Below are positions 24,742 through 36,049 of a stretch of 64,000 nucleotides of DNA, piece by piece. The notes under the pieces were generated by a model. It was not told where the DNA came from and ran no database searches. It worked only from the letters and a program-made list of their open reading frames with translations. The stretch lies in NCBI GenBank assembly GCA_950295325.1, contig OX485806.1:1054001-1118000 (forward strand), given 5' to 3'. This DNA is from Polytrichum commune. Lineage: Eukaryota > Streptophyta > Polytrichopsida > Polytrichales > Polytrichaceae. Made by a program: the position numbers and the translations under genes. How positions within the stretch are numbered: position 1 is the first letter of the stretch; each line of letters starts with the position of its first letter.

Positions 24742-26015
24742 GTAGCTCTCTAGCAACTTGGGCACCTTTCTAGCTAATAATTAATTAAAGTGCAAAAGTA
24801 AGTTAGGCAACCCATAAAATAATATTCTAGTATTGGGCAGTTTCAAAAAGTAATTTAACATAAGTTAGACATTAACCCCTAAGTGCCCGAGCAACCATAT
24901 ATGGTTGATCAAAAATTTCGGCTCGTTTGTGTGTGGGCAGGTAAAATTCCTTTGACCACGTAAATTTTTTTGGCGGGCAGCATGGAAGGGCAACTTTTGG
25001 ATTGAGGCATTTTTGACCAAAAAGAGTAAATATTCGATTTTAGAGAGGGTCGCAAAGGCATATATGTCCGTGATGTAGGGAATGGGTGGAGAAAGTGCTT
25101 TACTATTTCCTCAATGTTTCAGCTAATTGGACTATTGTACTTGTTTTTGACATCCAAAGAGTTCTCATTATTCATTTCTTTTGAAAAGTGTCGTAGTGGA
25201 AAGACTAAAAAAATTCCGTATTTTTGACCGTTGAATATGAGTATTCACAATTACCAATGTGAAGTAATTTGCAATATCAAATCGTCAAGTGTTAAAATAA
25301 AGAAAATGCATTTCAAGAATTGCAAGGAGGATTGCGAAATGATTGGGATAGCTCTATATGCATACATAGGGTCTTTGGAATCACATTTTCGTATTCTTTC
25401 ACATGTTGGAGTTGTTCATGTCACCTCAAACTCCTAAAAATACTTATGAGCAAATCATACCAACATTGTGGGGAGGGGCAACATACAAAAAAAAGAATGT
25501 ATACATTTCTCTTGTTTGAATCTCACAACTCTTATGCAATCTCGGTCTCAAAATTGGTATGCATACTAATAAACAAGTTCTTTAAACATCTATACGGTTA
25601 GATTTTGGATAAAAGACAAATCCCTCCATTGGGGATTGTATTAAACCCATGCACATATTTCTTAGGAAAAGTGCATTCCGAAAGGCTTGGGCACTTAGGG
25701 GTTAATCCAAGTCATTTCTATAATTCATGGACGATTTTCCTAATTTCACCTATGGCGGTTACGATTAACCTAAACACTTCCCTTAACCAACATTCCTTAC
25801 CTTAAAGTTTGTCTTATACTTGTATGTCAGGGTTTTGCTTTGTGTGAGAGTTATACAAAGTGGTCTTTGTGACAGACTATGTTACTTGCATTATTGTGAT
25901 TTTAGGCACTCTTTGAATGTTATCTCTTTTCTTAGACACTCGACAAAATTAATTTCTCAGAAATTTAAGCACCTTCAAAATGAATTATTATCTGCCCAAG
26001 TTGCTAGAGAACTAC
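24742..26015. mobile_element. Repeat family K, copy 2: 23-bp TIR element split by a TTAA insertion
   Basis: The left terminus 24742-24764 (GTAGCTCTCTAGCAACTTGG and on) matches the reverse complement of 25993-26015 with one mismatch in 23. Without the 826-bp insertion and one 4-bp duplication, the element is about 444 bp and aligns with copy 1 at 14574-15000. It has no coding capacity and is a non-autonomous TIR (MITE-like) element. A flanking duplication could not be recognised. Confidence 0.78.
24876..25701. mobile_element. 826-bp non-autonomous element with piggyBac-like ends (TTAA flanks)
   Basis: The left end CCCCTAAGTGCCCGAGC (from 24876) and the reverse-complemented right end CCCCTAAGTGCCCAAGC (from 25701) match in 16 of 17 positions. 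Each end is bordered by TTAA (24872-24875 and 25702-25705). TTAA target duplication plus a terminus starting with a C run is the signature of the piggyBac superfamily. The related repeat copy at 14574-15000 is uninterrupted at the corresponding position, acting as an empty site. Internal ORFs (25231-25437, 25320-25601) have no recognisable transposase motif, so it is likely a MITE or decayed copy. Confidence 0.78.
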
Positions 26016-26132
26016 GATATTATTTCACGACTTTACGTTGGATGAATGTGAGCTACATTTGTACACGATGAATCACTCTCTCCACGAATATACCAGGCAA
26101 TGTCTACCTTTCATGTGTTGATCATAAGAAGG

Positions 26133-26270
26133 TGGCCTGGGGAAAAGAAAATATAACGCCCGTATATCATACCGGCGTGAATGTGAGCCCGTTAACCCTG
26201 TACTGATCACGGTTCCCGTGATGCAATATAGGGCGTTATGCCTCCTTTTGGCCTGGGGAAAGAGAAATTG
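26133..26270. repeat. Direct repeats flanking a short palindromic segment
   Basis: GGCCTGGGGAAAAGAAAA near 26134 and GGCCTGGGGAAAGAGAAA near 26252 are near-identical direct repeats. The roughly 100 bp between them begins TATAACGCCC and ends GGGCGTTATG, an inverted repeat. It resembles a small insertion with a long target duplication, or a local duplication. Confidence 0.55.
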
Positions 26271-26895
26271 GACTACAAAATTACCAAAACTATCATAACT
26301 ACTTGGCCTCCGAGGTGGCATTACATGATTAGGAAAGATGATGACTTTGCAAGAGCATAGCCTTTTGTCATTGGCCTTTAACCACCTCCCCTCCCCTCCC
26401 TTAGAATACAAATAATCTTAAAACTTGCTCTTGTAGTTTCATATGCTTGTTTGCAACTTTGTATAGAAGTTAGAAATGCACCTAATGTGACTAACATGAA
26501 CATTTGAGACTCTTAATGTGTTAGGAAAATTTCGCATGATTTAAAAAAACACATAGAAATTCCATCAGGAGATTCATGCAATTTTTAGTTCATAAAAGTC
26601 AACATCACGTGATTTAATATTAGGTATGATCAATGAATATCAAGGTTTCTTTGCGAGCTGAAACGGTTATACATACAAGCCCTTCCAAAAGCTGATACTG
26701 TTGAGATAACCTACAGTAGTTTAGCCTTCAAATATCGGTTTTTAATAATCATTTGAAATACATATCAATGTTGTTTCAAGTGTGAAGTTCAACCATGATA
26801 TCATGTAGGGCACACATGTACATTTGTAAACTACTCAACTACCAATATGAGATTACTCAATGTACCAATAAATTGATACCCACATGATTTCAATT

Positions 26896-26898
<3 letters not shown>

Positions 26899-26932
<34 letters not shown>
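26899..26932. repeat. (AT)n microsatellite
   Basis: A perfect AT dinucleotide run of 34 bp. Confidence 0.97.
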
Positions 26933-26934
<2 letters not shown>

Positions 26935-27986
26935 CATTGTAAAGGTCTATGATATTGCCTCTATACCCTTGAACATGTTACAAACGTTTTTAGTATCATG
27001 TCCTAACATGCACCAACCTTCAAATTCTCTTCTAATACTTGTATCTATTGACACTGACAAATATCAAGATTCCAACAACACTAGTGTGAACCCAGATAGG
27101 TCTCCACTTTGGGTCAAAAAATAGGTATCATACTTGGCCACAAATGAATCAATAATTGGGTGCAACTTTTACCTTGCCAAACTTATTAGATGACTATGTG
27201 GATCTTTAGCCGGGTGCTTTTACTTGGTGAGAGGGAATTATTGCATATGCACATACCTCTCATTCATCCAATGCAACAATCTTGAAATAGTATGCAACTT
27301 GGAAGTCACTTTCTTTAGTTGATTCAACACCGGATCTAGCTTTGAAGATCCTAAATTAGTTTACTGGAGGTCATTTGAGATGAAACAACAACAACCCAAT
27401 AGGGCGTCAAGTTTTTAGGTATGTTGGATGAATGAGAAGTATTGTATCTTTGTATACGATAATTCTCTCTCCCTTTGTACCCTCCCTATGATTATGTGAG
27501 TTTTTAAGTTTAGTTTTTTGGAAATCACATACTGCAATGACAAATTCCCCCAAGTTGCCATCACAAGAAAACTAGAAAGATACGACCCCTCACTCCACTA
27601 CTAACCCAACAAGGATGGTCAATTCTACCCCAAAAAATCATCACTGCAGGCATCCAAGGATCCATCCACACCAACACTACCAAAACATTATTACACCCTA
27701 AAATCCCCAATAACAAAATACAACAACTCATGAAAACATTTTCGCAAATATCCATCCGATACCTAACACACGTTATCCTAAACAACAGAAAACTTGAAAA
27801 GAAACAAGCACCAATCCCACTAGACTAGCCATCACATCCTAAACATGACCACACTCTAGTACACATGAAGACAAAATACACCATAATCCTACACCTAAAT
27901 CAATATATAATCTTAACACCTTCCAATCCACCTAGTGAAAAATAGGCATTCAGCTACCTTCACCCACATCCATACAGATTAGTCAT

Positions 27987-28121
27987 GATTGAGAGTGCAA
28001 CAATGTAATAACATGTAATAACAAGATAGATTAGTCATGTTTGCATGAGTTGTTGTGCTTTGATATTTGAGATTGTACTGCAATAGTCTGCGATTACTAA
28101 GTCTTTGTTGCACTCTCAATC
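27987..28121. mobile_element. Small 135-bp inverted-repeat element
   Basis: GATTGAGAGTGCAACAA at 27987-28003 is perfectly complementary to 28105-28121 (17 of 17). The interior is about 100 bp and AT-rich. The size and perfect ends suggest a small MITE or hairpin; no flanking duplication was recognised. Confidence 0.6.
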
Positions 28122-29197
28122 TTCCTGCAAACCACTCTTGGTCATGTCTCTTTAATTGGAACTTTGTTGGCCTTTAGATACACAGACCACTCTAGATCTG
28201 TAGTAGAATGTGCGAGGTCTGTTGCAACAAATTGCTTACTTGTTGAATTGCTATCCTTCCTAGTGGTTCGGTGTTGATTTGGTCCCTGTGCGGTATTCAT
28301 GTCGTTGTGTGTGGATCCCTGTGTTCAATGTGAGTTCTTTGTATGTAAATTTAGGGCATGTTGTGTTCTGTCGCTAGTGGTTGTTGCTGCTATGAATTCT
28401 GTTGTCTTTGTTGAGACATCCCATAGAGCGTTGAAGTTTATAGGCATGCCTCATCCTCACCAGTGTGTGTCTCACTTGCAAGCTTGCTGCACCTTCGGTT
28501 ATCATGTGCAAGGATCGTCACCTTTCTGTTTTCTAAAGAGAGATAATTGATCCCCTACCGGTGGATGATCCCCCATTGATATATAGGCCACCTCTTTTCT
28601 ATTCAGTTGATGCTTCTTCATCTCCGTTCATCTTAGTGAATGTATTTGCAGCTTTGCCTTCTTTGTGTTGTCCTAGCTTTCCGTATCTTTGGAGAAGTAT
28701 GCAGCTAGTTGTGGTGGTGGTTTGCAGAAGGGTTCGATTGTGTTTCAGAACCGATGTCCTCTTGAGATTCCCAAGCCCACTTTCTGATTAATTTTTTTTT
28801 GCTTAAAAACATGTTTTCTTGCGAGTTTCTTGCTTCTGGTCACTTTGCATTTCTAGCAATACCATAGCTTGCACTTCCAGTAGATCATCACATAGTAGGC
28901 CTACATACTAGGCATATACATAGTGCCGATCAATGGTTATAATTCTCCTGCTAAATCTGGAAGAGAACTAGTGCAGATTTGTCTATCTGGTGCCTATCTA
29001 GTGCAGATTCTTATTTATATATATTGTTGTGAGATCAGAGGGATTCAGGTCTTGATTTACACACAGCAAAGAATTGTGCGAGCACTTTTTGTTCTCTTAA
29101 TTTTTCTGGATTTTCAATATGCTAACCACGACTTAATTACACAGGTGCAGAAATCTTTTCTTTCTTGGCGAATGCAATTATCTTTGTTCTTGCAACC

Positions 29198-29309
29198 CAT
29201 TCATCATGATAGGGAAAGGAAAGGAGATTCTGCCAATTGAGCTTCCATGGAAAGATTTTGTCCAGTCCGCTCATGGATGCATCACTCTTCTTCAATTTAC
29301 GTACCCAGG
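29198..29309 (+). pseudogene. Possible isolated exon or gene remnant
   Basis: An open segment beginning ATG at 29198 reads GKGKEILPIELPWKDFVQSA and HGCITLLQFTYP before an apparent donor CCAG|GTGAGC at about 29310. The composition is protein-like, and a FERWID-type reading follows at about 29367 after a TTTGCAG acceptor, but the frames do not join. I do not recognise the family. It may be chance, an unannotated small gene, or a decayed exon. Confidence 0.2.
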
Positions 29310-29640
29310 TGAGCAGAGATGAGCCGCAAGTATTCAAGGAATGCTACCAGGTTCTAATCAGGTTTGCAGTTTGAGAGATGGATCGATAGTCGAGAAGCGT
29401 TTCAATGACTCACCTGCATCCTGGTACGGTGAACGAACCAGGGATGTTGCAACAATGCACCGAAGTTTCTGGTTTATACATTGCGCCAGTCGAATATCTG
29501 GACCACTTTGAGAAACTTCGCCTTCATAATCTAATGAGTATTTTGCAGATCATGAGTTATTTCATCAACTATTTCATAGGTGCAGGCATGTTATCGTTAT
29601 TTCACTGCATGTATACAAATGTTTGAACACCAGCATTTGA

Positions 29641-29728
29641 GACGTAGGGTTGCGTCCTACGTCGGTGAAATAACTTTGCAAATCTACCAAAGCTGTAGTT
29701 TTCTGCAGATTTGCCAGTGACGTAGGAC
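29641..29728. other. Three-arm palindrome (competing hairpins)
   Basis: Three arms of one palindrome: GACGTAGG at 29641, GTCCTACGTC at 29654-29663 and GACGTAGGAC at 29719-29728. Arm 2 can pair with arm 1 (short loop) or arm 3 (10 bp perfect). GCAAATCT (29678) and AGATTTGC (29707) extend the second fold. Function unknown. Confidence 0.55.
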
Positions 29729-29899
29729 AAGATTCTAATGACTCAGGTCAATTGCCCAGAACGCAAATGCTTGTAGTGTCGATAGATTCTACAACATATT
29801 TGCAATATAATGTTGTTGGGCTCTAGAGATCACCTCCACTTGATGCAAACAACCTCTTCTACTTGAGAATTAGGATATGTATGTAATGGGAACAATTCT

Positions 29900-31940
29900 T
29901 GAGAAGGATATATTAAATGCATTCTTCAAGATTGTTTAAGTTTCCGTAATCTTGTATGTTCCTGTGTCATGACCAGTTGTATCCATGTGTGTGATTTTCA
30001 CTTGCGCATGAAACTCTTACCACCTTTGATAAATTTTAAAGTACTCAGATGGGTAGAAGGATTTGGTTAGCTAGTGGCATACATTGCTGATTTTGGAATA
30101 GTTCGGTTTTGGAATGCAGTGGAATTTATTCATAAAACACCCCTCCTGATTCTTGATGAATGGCTACTTTGAAGGGGGTTCACCCCCCTAATAATTATCC
30201 AAGGTGAGCATCTTCCTCTGAATTCTGATGGCTTAAACTTTAGACATTAAACCAGGAGATTTCTTTCAAGAATGAAAAGGGCAGAGAATGAATAAGTTGT
30301 GCCAGTGTTATTCAGTCCACTTTTCTTATGCTCTGCCTTCTAATGATCAGATTTATGTATGTTAAATTTGTGTTGCATTAGCAATTCTATGATAAAATAT
30401 CAACAAAAACCACATTGAAAAATGGATCTCCCTAGTTGTAGTGAACATGGTTATTGGAAGTGTATGTTTGTTGACTCTTGAACCCCTAAATGTGTCAGAA
30501 TGAGGTTTTTTTTATGGTTATTTAGGTGAGTGAATTTGAGTGTTGTTTTTATTATGATTTTCTTAATATACACTAGGTGCCATAAGATTTGGAATCCATT
30601 TGTATAAAAACATTGCAAATTGGATAAGATTCGAGACCTACAATCAAGCAACACATAGGCTAGTAGAAAATCAACACATTGGACGATATAGCACATGGTG
30701 GTCTCATCTTGAAAATTCCGTCCACTAGGGTGTGTGTCTCTCGTGCTCCAATGCCAGTGCAATCTACCTTGACACCTGCTATTGAGTCAACCCTAGTATG
30801 ATGGAACAACCATATAAATTGCGAAGAGTCATACCTCTAGATCATTATTCAAACTTGACTATAGATCTTTCTAGTGCAACATACTCTATGTTCATCATTT
30901 ATTAATACCTTAAATAAACATATAGTCATTCAAAGGTTTGTGGGGTCATTTGTAGGAACACACCTTGGATGTATGGGTTGACGATTTTTGGAGGATCCCC
31001 AACAATACTAGATACCATACTACTTGGGCAGTTTTGAATATTGGAGTCTAATATCTAATTCATTTCCCAAAATGGATTTCAACAAACTTGGCAATCAAAG
31101 TTTTCCCCCCAAATTTACATTGTTAAATTTCACATTTCTAAATCCATTATTTCCGCAATATATTTTGGTATTAGGAACTCACATAATTTCTGTCGAAGTC
31201 CTCCAGGTGGAATGGTCCATCATTTATTTAAGAATGCATATCTATAGGCTCACAACTTCCTAGTACCAATGCAAATATGCCAGCATCGAACCAATTTTCT
31301 AGGTAGTTTCAATAAGAATGAGAGGCTTCAATGCTCCTACTTTTGGGATTTTTCGACATGCTCAAACTATGCATTGATTTCATTAACATGGAGAAACGAC
31401 ACAACAATATTCTCCCACATATTCGGGAAAGGTTAGTCTTGGCAAGCTTATCATGGGAAGGCAACAACTCTTGATGGGTTTAACAATGTTGTGACAACTT
31501 TGCATATGTAGCATACATATACATTGTTTATGGTAAACATTGTAGGCATACTTATAGTGTGAAGTAAACTTTGATGCACTAGAGTGTGGTCCATAGTATA
31601 CATCATCATTGTTTAAAACAATGTAAAAACCTTATACTTGAAGGAATTGTTTTTGCATCAATCTCTCCACATATATGAGATTCATGTAAATCCTAATTTT
31701 TTGCACTAACATTGAAGAAGGGACATTTGAGGAAATGATTAAGTTGAATTTGGTTGACAATGTTATAGAAAACGAATTGGCGGTTATATTTCACATTCGA
31801 AATCATCTAGATAAGATGGGTATGAATTGATTCTCACTTTGGTGGAATGTCTCTCAAATGCACAATGTTTTTAGTCCAATTGAAATATTGTGACCTATGA
31901 CGTGGGCCTCTGATGTTATATAATGTGAGTTGGAATATAA
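29900..31940. other. No gene recognised
   Basis: AT-rich intergenic sequence with short ORFs (30451-30762 minus, 31024-31263 plus) that lack recognisable domains. Confidence 0.5.
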
Positions 31941-31943
31941 TGT

Positions 31944-32110
31944 GTCACGTTCCTCTTTTACACAAGAATAATATAATCATGAATGTGCAAGAGACACCAC
32001 TGAGTATGTTACAAAAGCTTTACAACTTAAACACAATATTGTGATTGCTATGAGCTCGAACCACCCGACCATAGGAGAAAAACAATAACACAATTCTCTC
32101 TCCTCCCCCA
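31944..32110 (+). repeat. Repeat family J, copy 1 (possible LTR fragment)
   Basis: Contains TGTCACGTTCCTCTTTTAC, CAAGAATAATA, GAGACACCA, TTACAACTT, ATATTGTGATTGCTATGAGC and CCATAGGAGA in the same order and orientation as 33940-34110. The two copies start about 2.0 kb apart. Confidence 0.6.
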
Positions 32111-32478
32111 AGCTCTCTCTTATGTCCCAAAGGCACTCCTAATCTTATCAATCTTAATCCATAGTATCTAAGAGATACTTTTAGAAGTCTCATGTCTTAC
32201 AAAATTAGATTGGACTTCCTTATCTATATACATATGAAGGTCCCTGCAAGTTATATATGTATATACTTTAATGGTATTGAAAACAAAAATATTGTCAAAT
32301 ATCCGTACCCTACTATTTTAGATAAAAATGTGACTTCCTCATTATAGATACCCAAATGGTATCTAATAAAAACAATACCAATCCAACATTGGCTAAAACA
32401 CTTATTGTATAAGAGGGAGTAAATCATAAGCTATATCATATATCAAGCAGATAGAAGAAACGCTGACCCCTAATGGGA

Positions 32479-32509
32479 TTTTATTTTATTTTATTTTATT
32501 TTATTTTTT
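32479..32509. repeat. (TTTTA)n microsatellite
   Basis: About five perfect TTTTA units ending in a T run. Confidence 0.9.
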
Positions 32510-33939
32510 GGAACTTTGTGTAAGCGCTATCTATGTTGGGTCACCCGTTTAGCATAGACTCGCTATACACGGATGGCTTCCACCACCACATAAAAATGCC
32601 CTTTGAGGATAGCGGTGCCGCCCAACAAGGGAGGAATTCTAATCCCGACTGCATTATTTATGCAAATTCTTATATAACAAGCACATAGACATGGTTGTAA
32701 CTAGGTCAAATTATAAGGTAGTACATCTATGAGTTTTTACCAGTATTAAGGGGGTGGGCAGTACTGGTACAACCCTCAAGAATAGTATAACTAATAACAT
32801 AATAGTAATAAGGTCTAGGCAGTAGGGTAATGTAGACTAGAAGGGGTAGCTAACATGTGTAGTAGAGAGAAATCCATTAGAGCTACAAACTTTTTGAAAT
32901 CGCATTATTGCATGAACGCAAATCATGAAACTAATTGTGCCATGGAGAGATGAACAAGAAAGAAAACAATGTGAATTAATATAGAAGTGTGGACTAATAT
33001 GGGATCAATTATTGATACTTATATATCTACATGTAAATTTTTTCAAATGTAATGATGGATTTCAAACACTAATATGCTCACCATGTCTATGTGGATTGCA
33101 CATGCATATAATCATGATTGTTAGTGTAGTAGCGCTACTTCATCACATTCAAGAGAGACTCTGCCATATTCAATGTCATCTTGGCACCCTCATACAATAC
33201 TCTATCCTCACATCATAAATCTGGCTCAATGACAAAGATGATCATAATATTAAAATATATAAAAATAACATCGGTGCTTTTGATTTGCACCGACGTGAAT
33301 GGGATCTTGTTCTTCCTTACCATTATCCCGTTTTACTAGGTAACAAGGTCAGCGCACTTCCTACATTCCGGGAGGTGGGCTCCTTTAAATAATAGTTTCA
33401 ACCGGGGGGGGGTGTCATTTGTGTGTTTTTTATGAATTAGGTGTGGTTGTTTGAGTTTATGGGAGCAAGTCAACTAGGATTTGGTTGTTATTGAGCTTTC
33501 TTTTATTTAGGACAAGGTATGTGAGGTATTTTATGGCTATTTGATGTTTGTGTTTCATGAGTTTTTGACTTCTCGAGGAGGTATTTTGAGTTTTACTAGG
33601 GCTTCAAGTGATTGTTTGTATATGGCTCCTCATACCCCTATTGTGACGGTAATAACATTGTATCCTGTAATTTTTTTAATGTTTGAATGAGGGGGGTCAT
33701 AGTTATTTGTCATAGTTTTTTTCTCTTATGATGAAGATGATCACATTGTAGTAGGTCGTAGGGTTATGATCGTTGCATATTACAATTTGTAGATGTCGAG
33801 GCAAAGGAGTGTATTAAACATGTTAGTGACAAAGAGGAGGGAGTTTAGTGAGCATGTTAGTGACAAAGATGAGGAGGGAATGGAAGATGATAGGGGTAGT
33901 TATAGAGCTTCTATGTATGGTTCCACGTTGACTACATTG

Positions 33940-34110
33940 AATGTTGTCACGTTCCTCTTCTACGCAAGAATAGCACAAGCATGAATGCACTTGAGACACC
34001 AAGGTTGAGAGCTTTCAAACTTTGTACATTACAAAATGATTTACAACTTCATCATGATATTGTGATTGCTATGAGCTCAAACCACCCAACCATAGGAGAG
34101 ACCAAAAAAT
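33940..34110 (+). repeat. Repeat family J, copy 2 (possible LTR fragment)
   Basis: Corresponds block by block to 31944-32110 (TGTCACGTTCCTCTTCTACG, ATATTGTGATTGCTATGAGC, CCATAGGAGA). The sequence beyond diverges at once into the GAGTTG palindrome array. If the pair were LTRs, the element between them would be about 2 kb and without a visible polyprotein. Confidence 0.6.
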
Positions 34111-34244
34111 CCTCTCTCCTCCCTTGAGCTCCCTTTTGTGCCAAAACAACATTTTTACTTTCTATTTATCATATAGGAAAAATCTTCTATTCCTAGTTTC
34201 TTTTGGTTCTACTATGAATCTTCTATCTTTTGGCTCAATCACAA

Positions 34245-34490
34245 TCCACGAGTTGGAACTGTCTAATTCCAACTTGATGATTCATTCATTCATTATTCGA
34301 GTTGGAACTATCTAAATTCAACTACATTTATTCATTGAGAGTTGTATAGCTCCCATGAATAACATCCATTCGCTTGGAGTTGTCTAACTCCGATGCAAAG
34401 ATCTTTGATACGGAGTTGTCCAACTCCCGTGCACAATTCCTTCATGGGTTGTTTGACCCAATTTTTTCTTTGGAGTTATTTGACTTCAAT
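34245..34490. repeat. Array of degenerate GAGTTG...CAACTC palindromes, spacing about 40-50 bp
   Basis: Short palindromes repeat at irregular spacing: GAGTTGGAACTGTCTAATTC, GAGTTGGAACTATCTAAATT, GGAGTTGTCTAACTCC, GGAGTTGTCCAACTCC, GGGTTGTTTGACCC, GGAGTTATTTGACTTC. The inner bases change together with their partners in several units, keeping the stem. Lies next to family J copy 2. Confidence 0.6.
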
Positions 34491-35408
34491 CACCATCTGC
34501 TCACATGCTAAGTACCACAAAATATGGCCAGTCTTTCTTTCTTGCATAATTCAACATTTAATCATTCAATCCAGGTACATCATAAATGTGCTCATTACTT
34601 TGTGAATAGTAATATGTGTGAGTAATTTCCTCTTGTACTTCCATATACTGTATGTCCAAAAACAATTTCTAAATTCTCCACAATGCCTTCATCAATTCAT
34701 CTCTCAAACCTATATGAATTTTAGAAATATAGTCTAGAGCATGCTCGATACTTGGAACGTGGTTACATTCTACTTTTTTATAAAATGAAATGTTGTACAA
34801 ACAACAATGTTAAAAATTGTCTCCAAACTCTTATACCAAGCTTGCGGTTGTTGATTTTAAGAGTAAAGTAAGGCATTCATTACGTTGATTATACTTTGTA
34901 TGAACTTCCCACTCATACTATTATAAACAAAGATGTTATTATTTTCACCACAACACCATAATTATAGGATACTAGTGGGTGTATCTCCAAATATTTTGCC
35001 AACCTCACCACTCACAAGTTGATGCTTAATGCTCACCGCTCACATGTCAAGACTTCCCTAACATTAGTGAATCCAAATCGAGAGGGGTAAAGGCATAGTT
35101 GAGTTATTTATTTATTTTTATTTTTTAATTGTTTTCCCATGCAAGTACTTACACAATGCCACCATGATATGTGTCCTGCACTAAGTCATCAGTAAATTTC
35201 ATGTTTAAGTGCAAATCACTTGTTTTCTTCATTAAAAGATAATTTACTTGCAAGTGTGTCAAATAAACCTAAGTTAAAGAACTCAGTCAAGTTAACTATT
35301 AGATAGTTAGTTCCATCACTTTGGGAGGAAACTCGATTAAATATTTTCTCAAACATGATTGTGCATTGTACTTGAAGTAATCATTGACACCACCATAATG
35401 CAAGATCA

Positions 35409-35687
35409 TTGTTGCTTACCGCATCTCGAATCATACACTTGCCATTTTTAACTGGAAGGTGTTTGATTGGTTGTATCCCCTTGATTATGCCACTTCTGCT
35501 CTTAACTTATAATGTAGTTGACAACGAGCCACACTTCATGTTGGAGTGTCCCTTATATAACATAATTAGAGATAATTTTTCATATTTATTTCAAAATTTA
35601 ATATTGGGGAGTTTCAAGTCTTTCTTTAATTGGGACCATCAAATTGATATAAGCCTCTATTTCACTGAAACTATTGCATTCTGCTAG
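35409..35687 (+). pseudogene. Possible LINE reverse-transcriptase C-terminal fragment
   Basis: A 92-codon open frame without a good ATG contains NEPHFMLECPLYNIIRDNFS followed by YLFQNLI and ends shortly after IAFC. The HxxLECPLYxxIR pattern, with the preceding Cys-poor linker, resembles the zinc-knuckle-like tail of non-LTR retrotransposon polyproteins. No reverse transcriptase core was found upstream, so this is at best a 3' remnant. Confidence 0.35.
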
Positions 35688-36049
35688 TCTAAGAAATTAG
35701 CCGGTTTCACACCATCTTGATGCACTTTAATTCCCATAAGCCTTTTGACCTCTGGGAAATTAAAATTAAAATAATTTAATTCAACTTCATTAGATAGAGA
35801 ACAGTTATTTTTGAGTTAATTTTTAACCGCAAGTGCAATAAATCCTTCCTTAATTGTACCCACAAAACAACTACGGGATGAAGTGAGGTGATGGATGGTG
35901 CATGGATGATTTGTATCACAGAGACATTCGTCTGCGCGGGAACAGGATCGTCTTCCACGGGAGAGAGGATCCTACAACCGTGCCTTGGTGGCTATGGCGA
36001 TTATGCTTCGTTTGATGATTGTCCAATTCGGGCAACTACGAGGATTCGC

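Larger units (their letters stand above)
26271..28980. other. No gene recognised; contains the AT run and a small inverted-repeat element
   Basis: AT-rich intergenic sequence. 27540-27960 is strikingly C/A-rich on the plus strand. Its six-frame reading gives only a broken ORF (27561-27785, minus). The segment 28140-28800 has ORFs (28299-28550, 28561-28791) without known domains. Confidence 0.45.
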
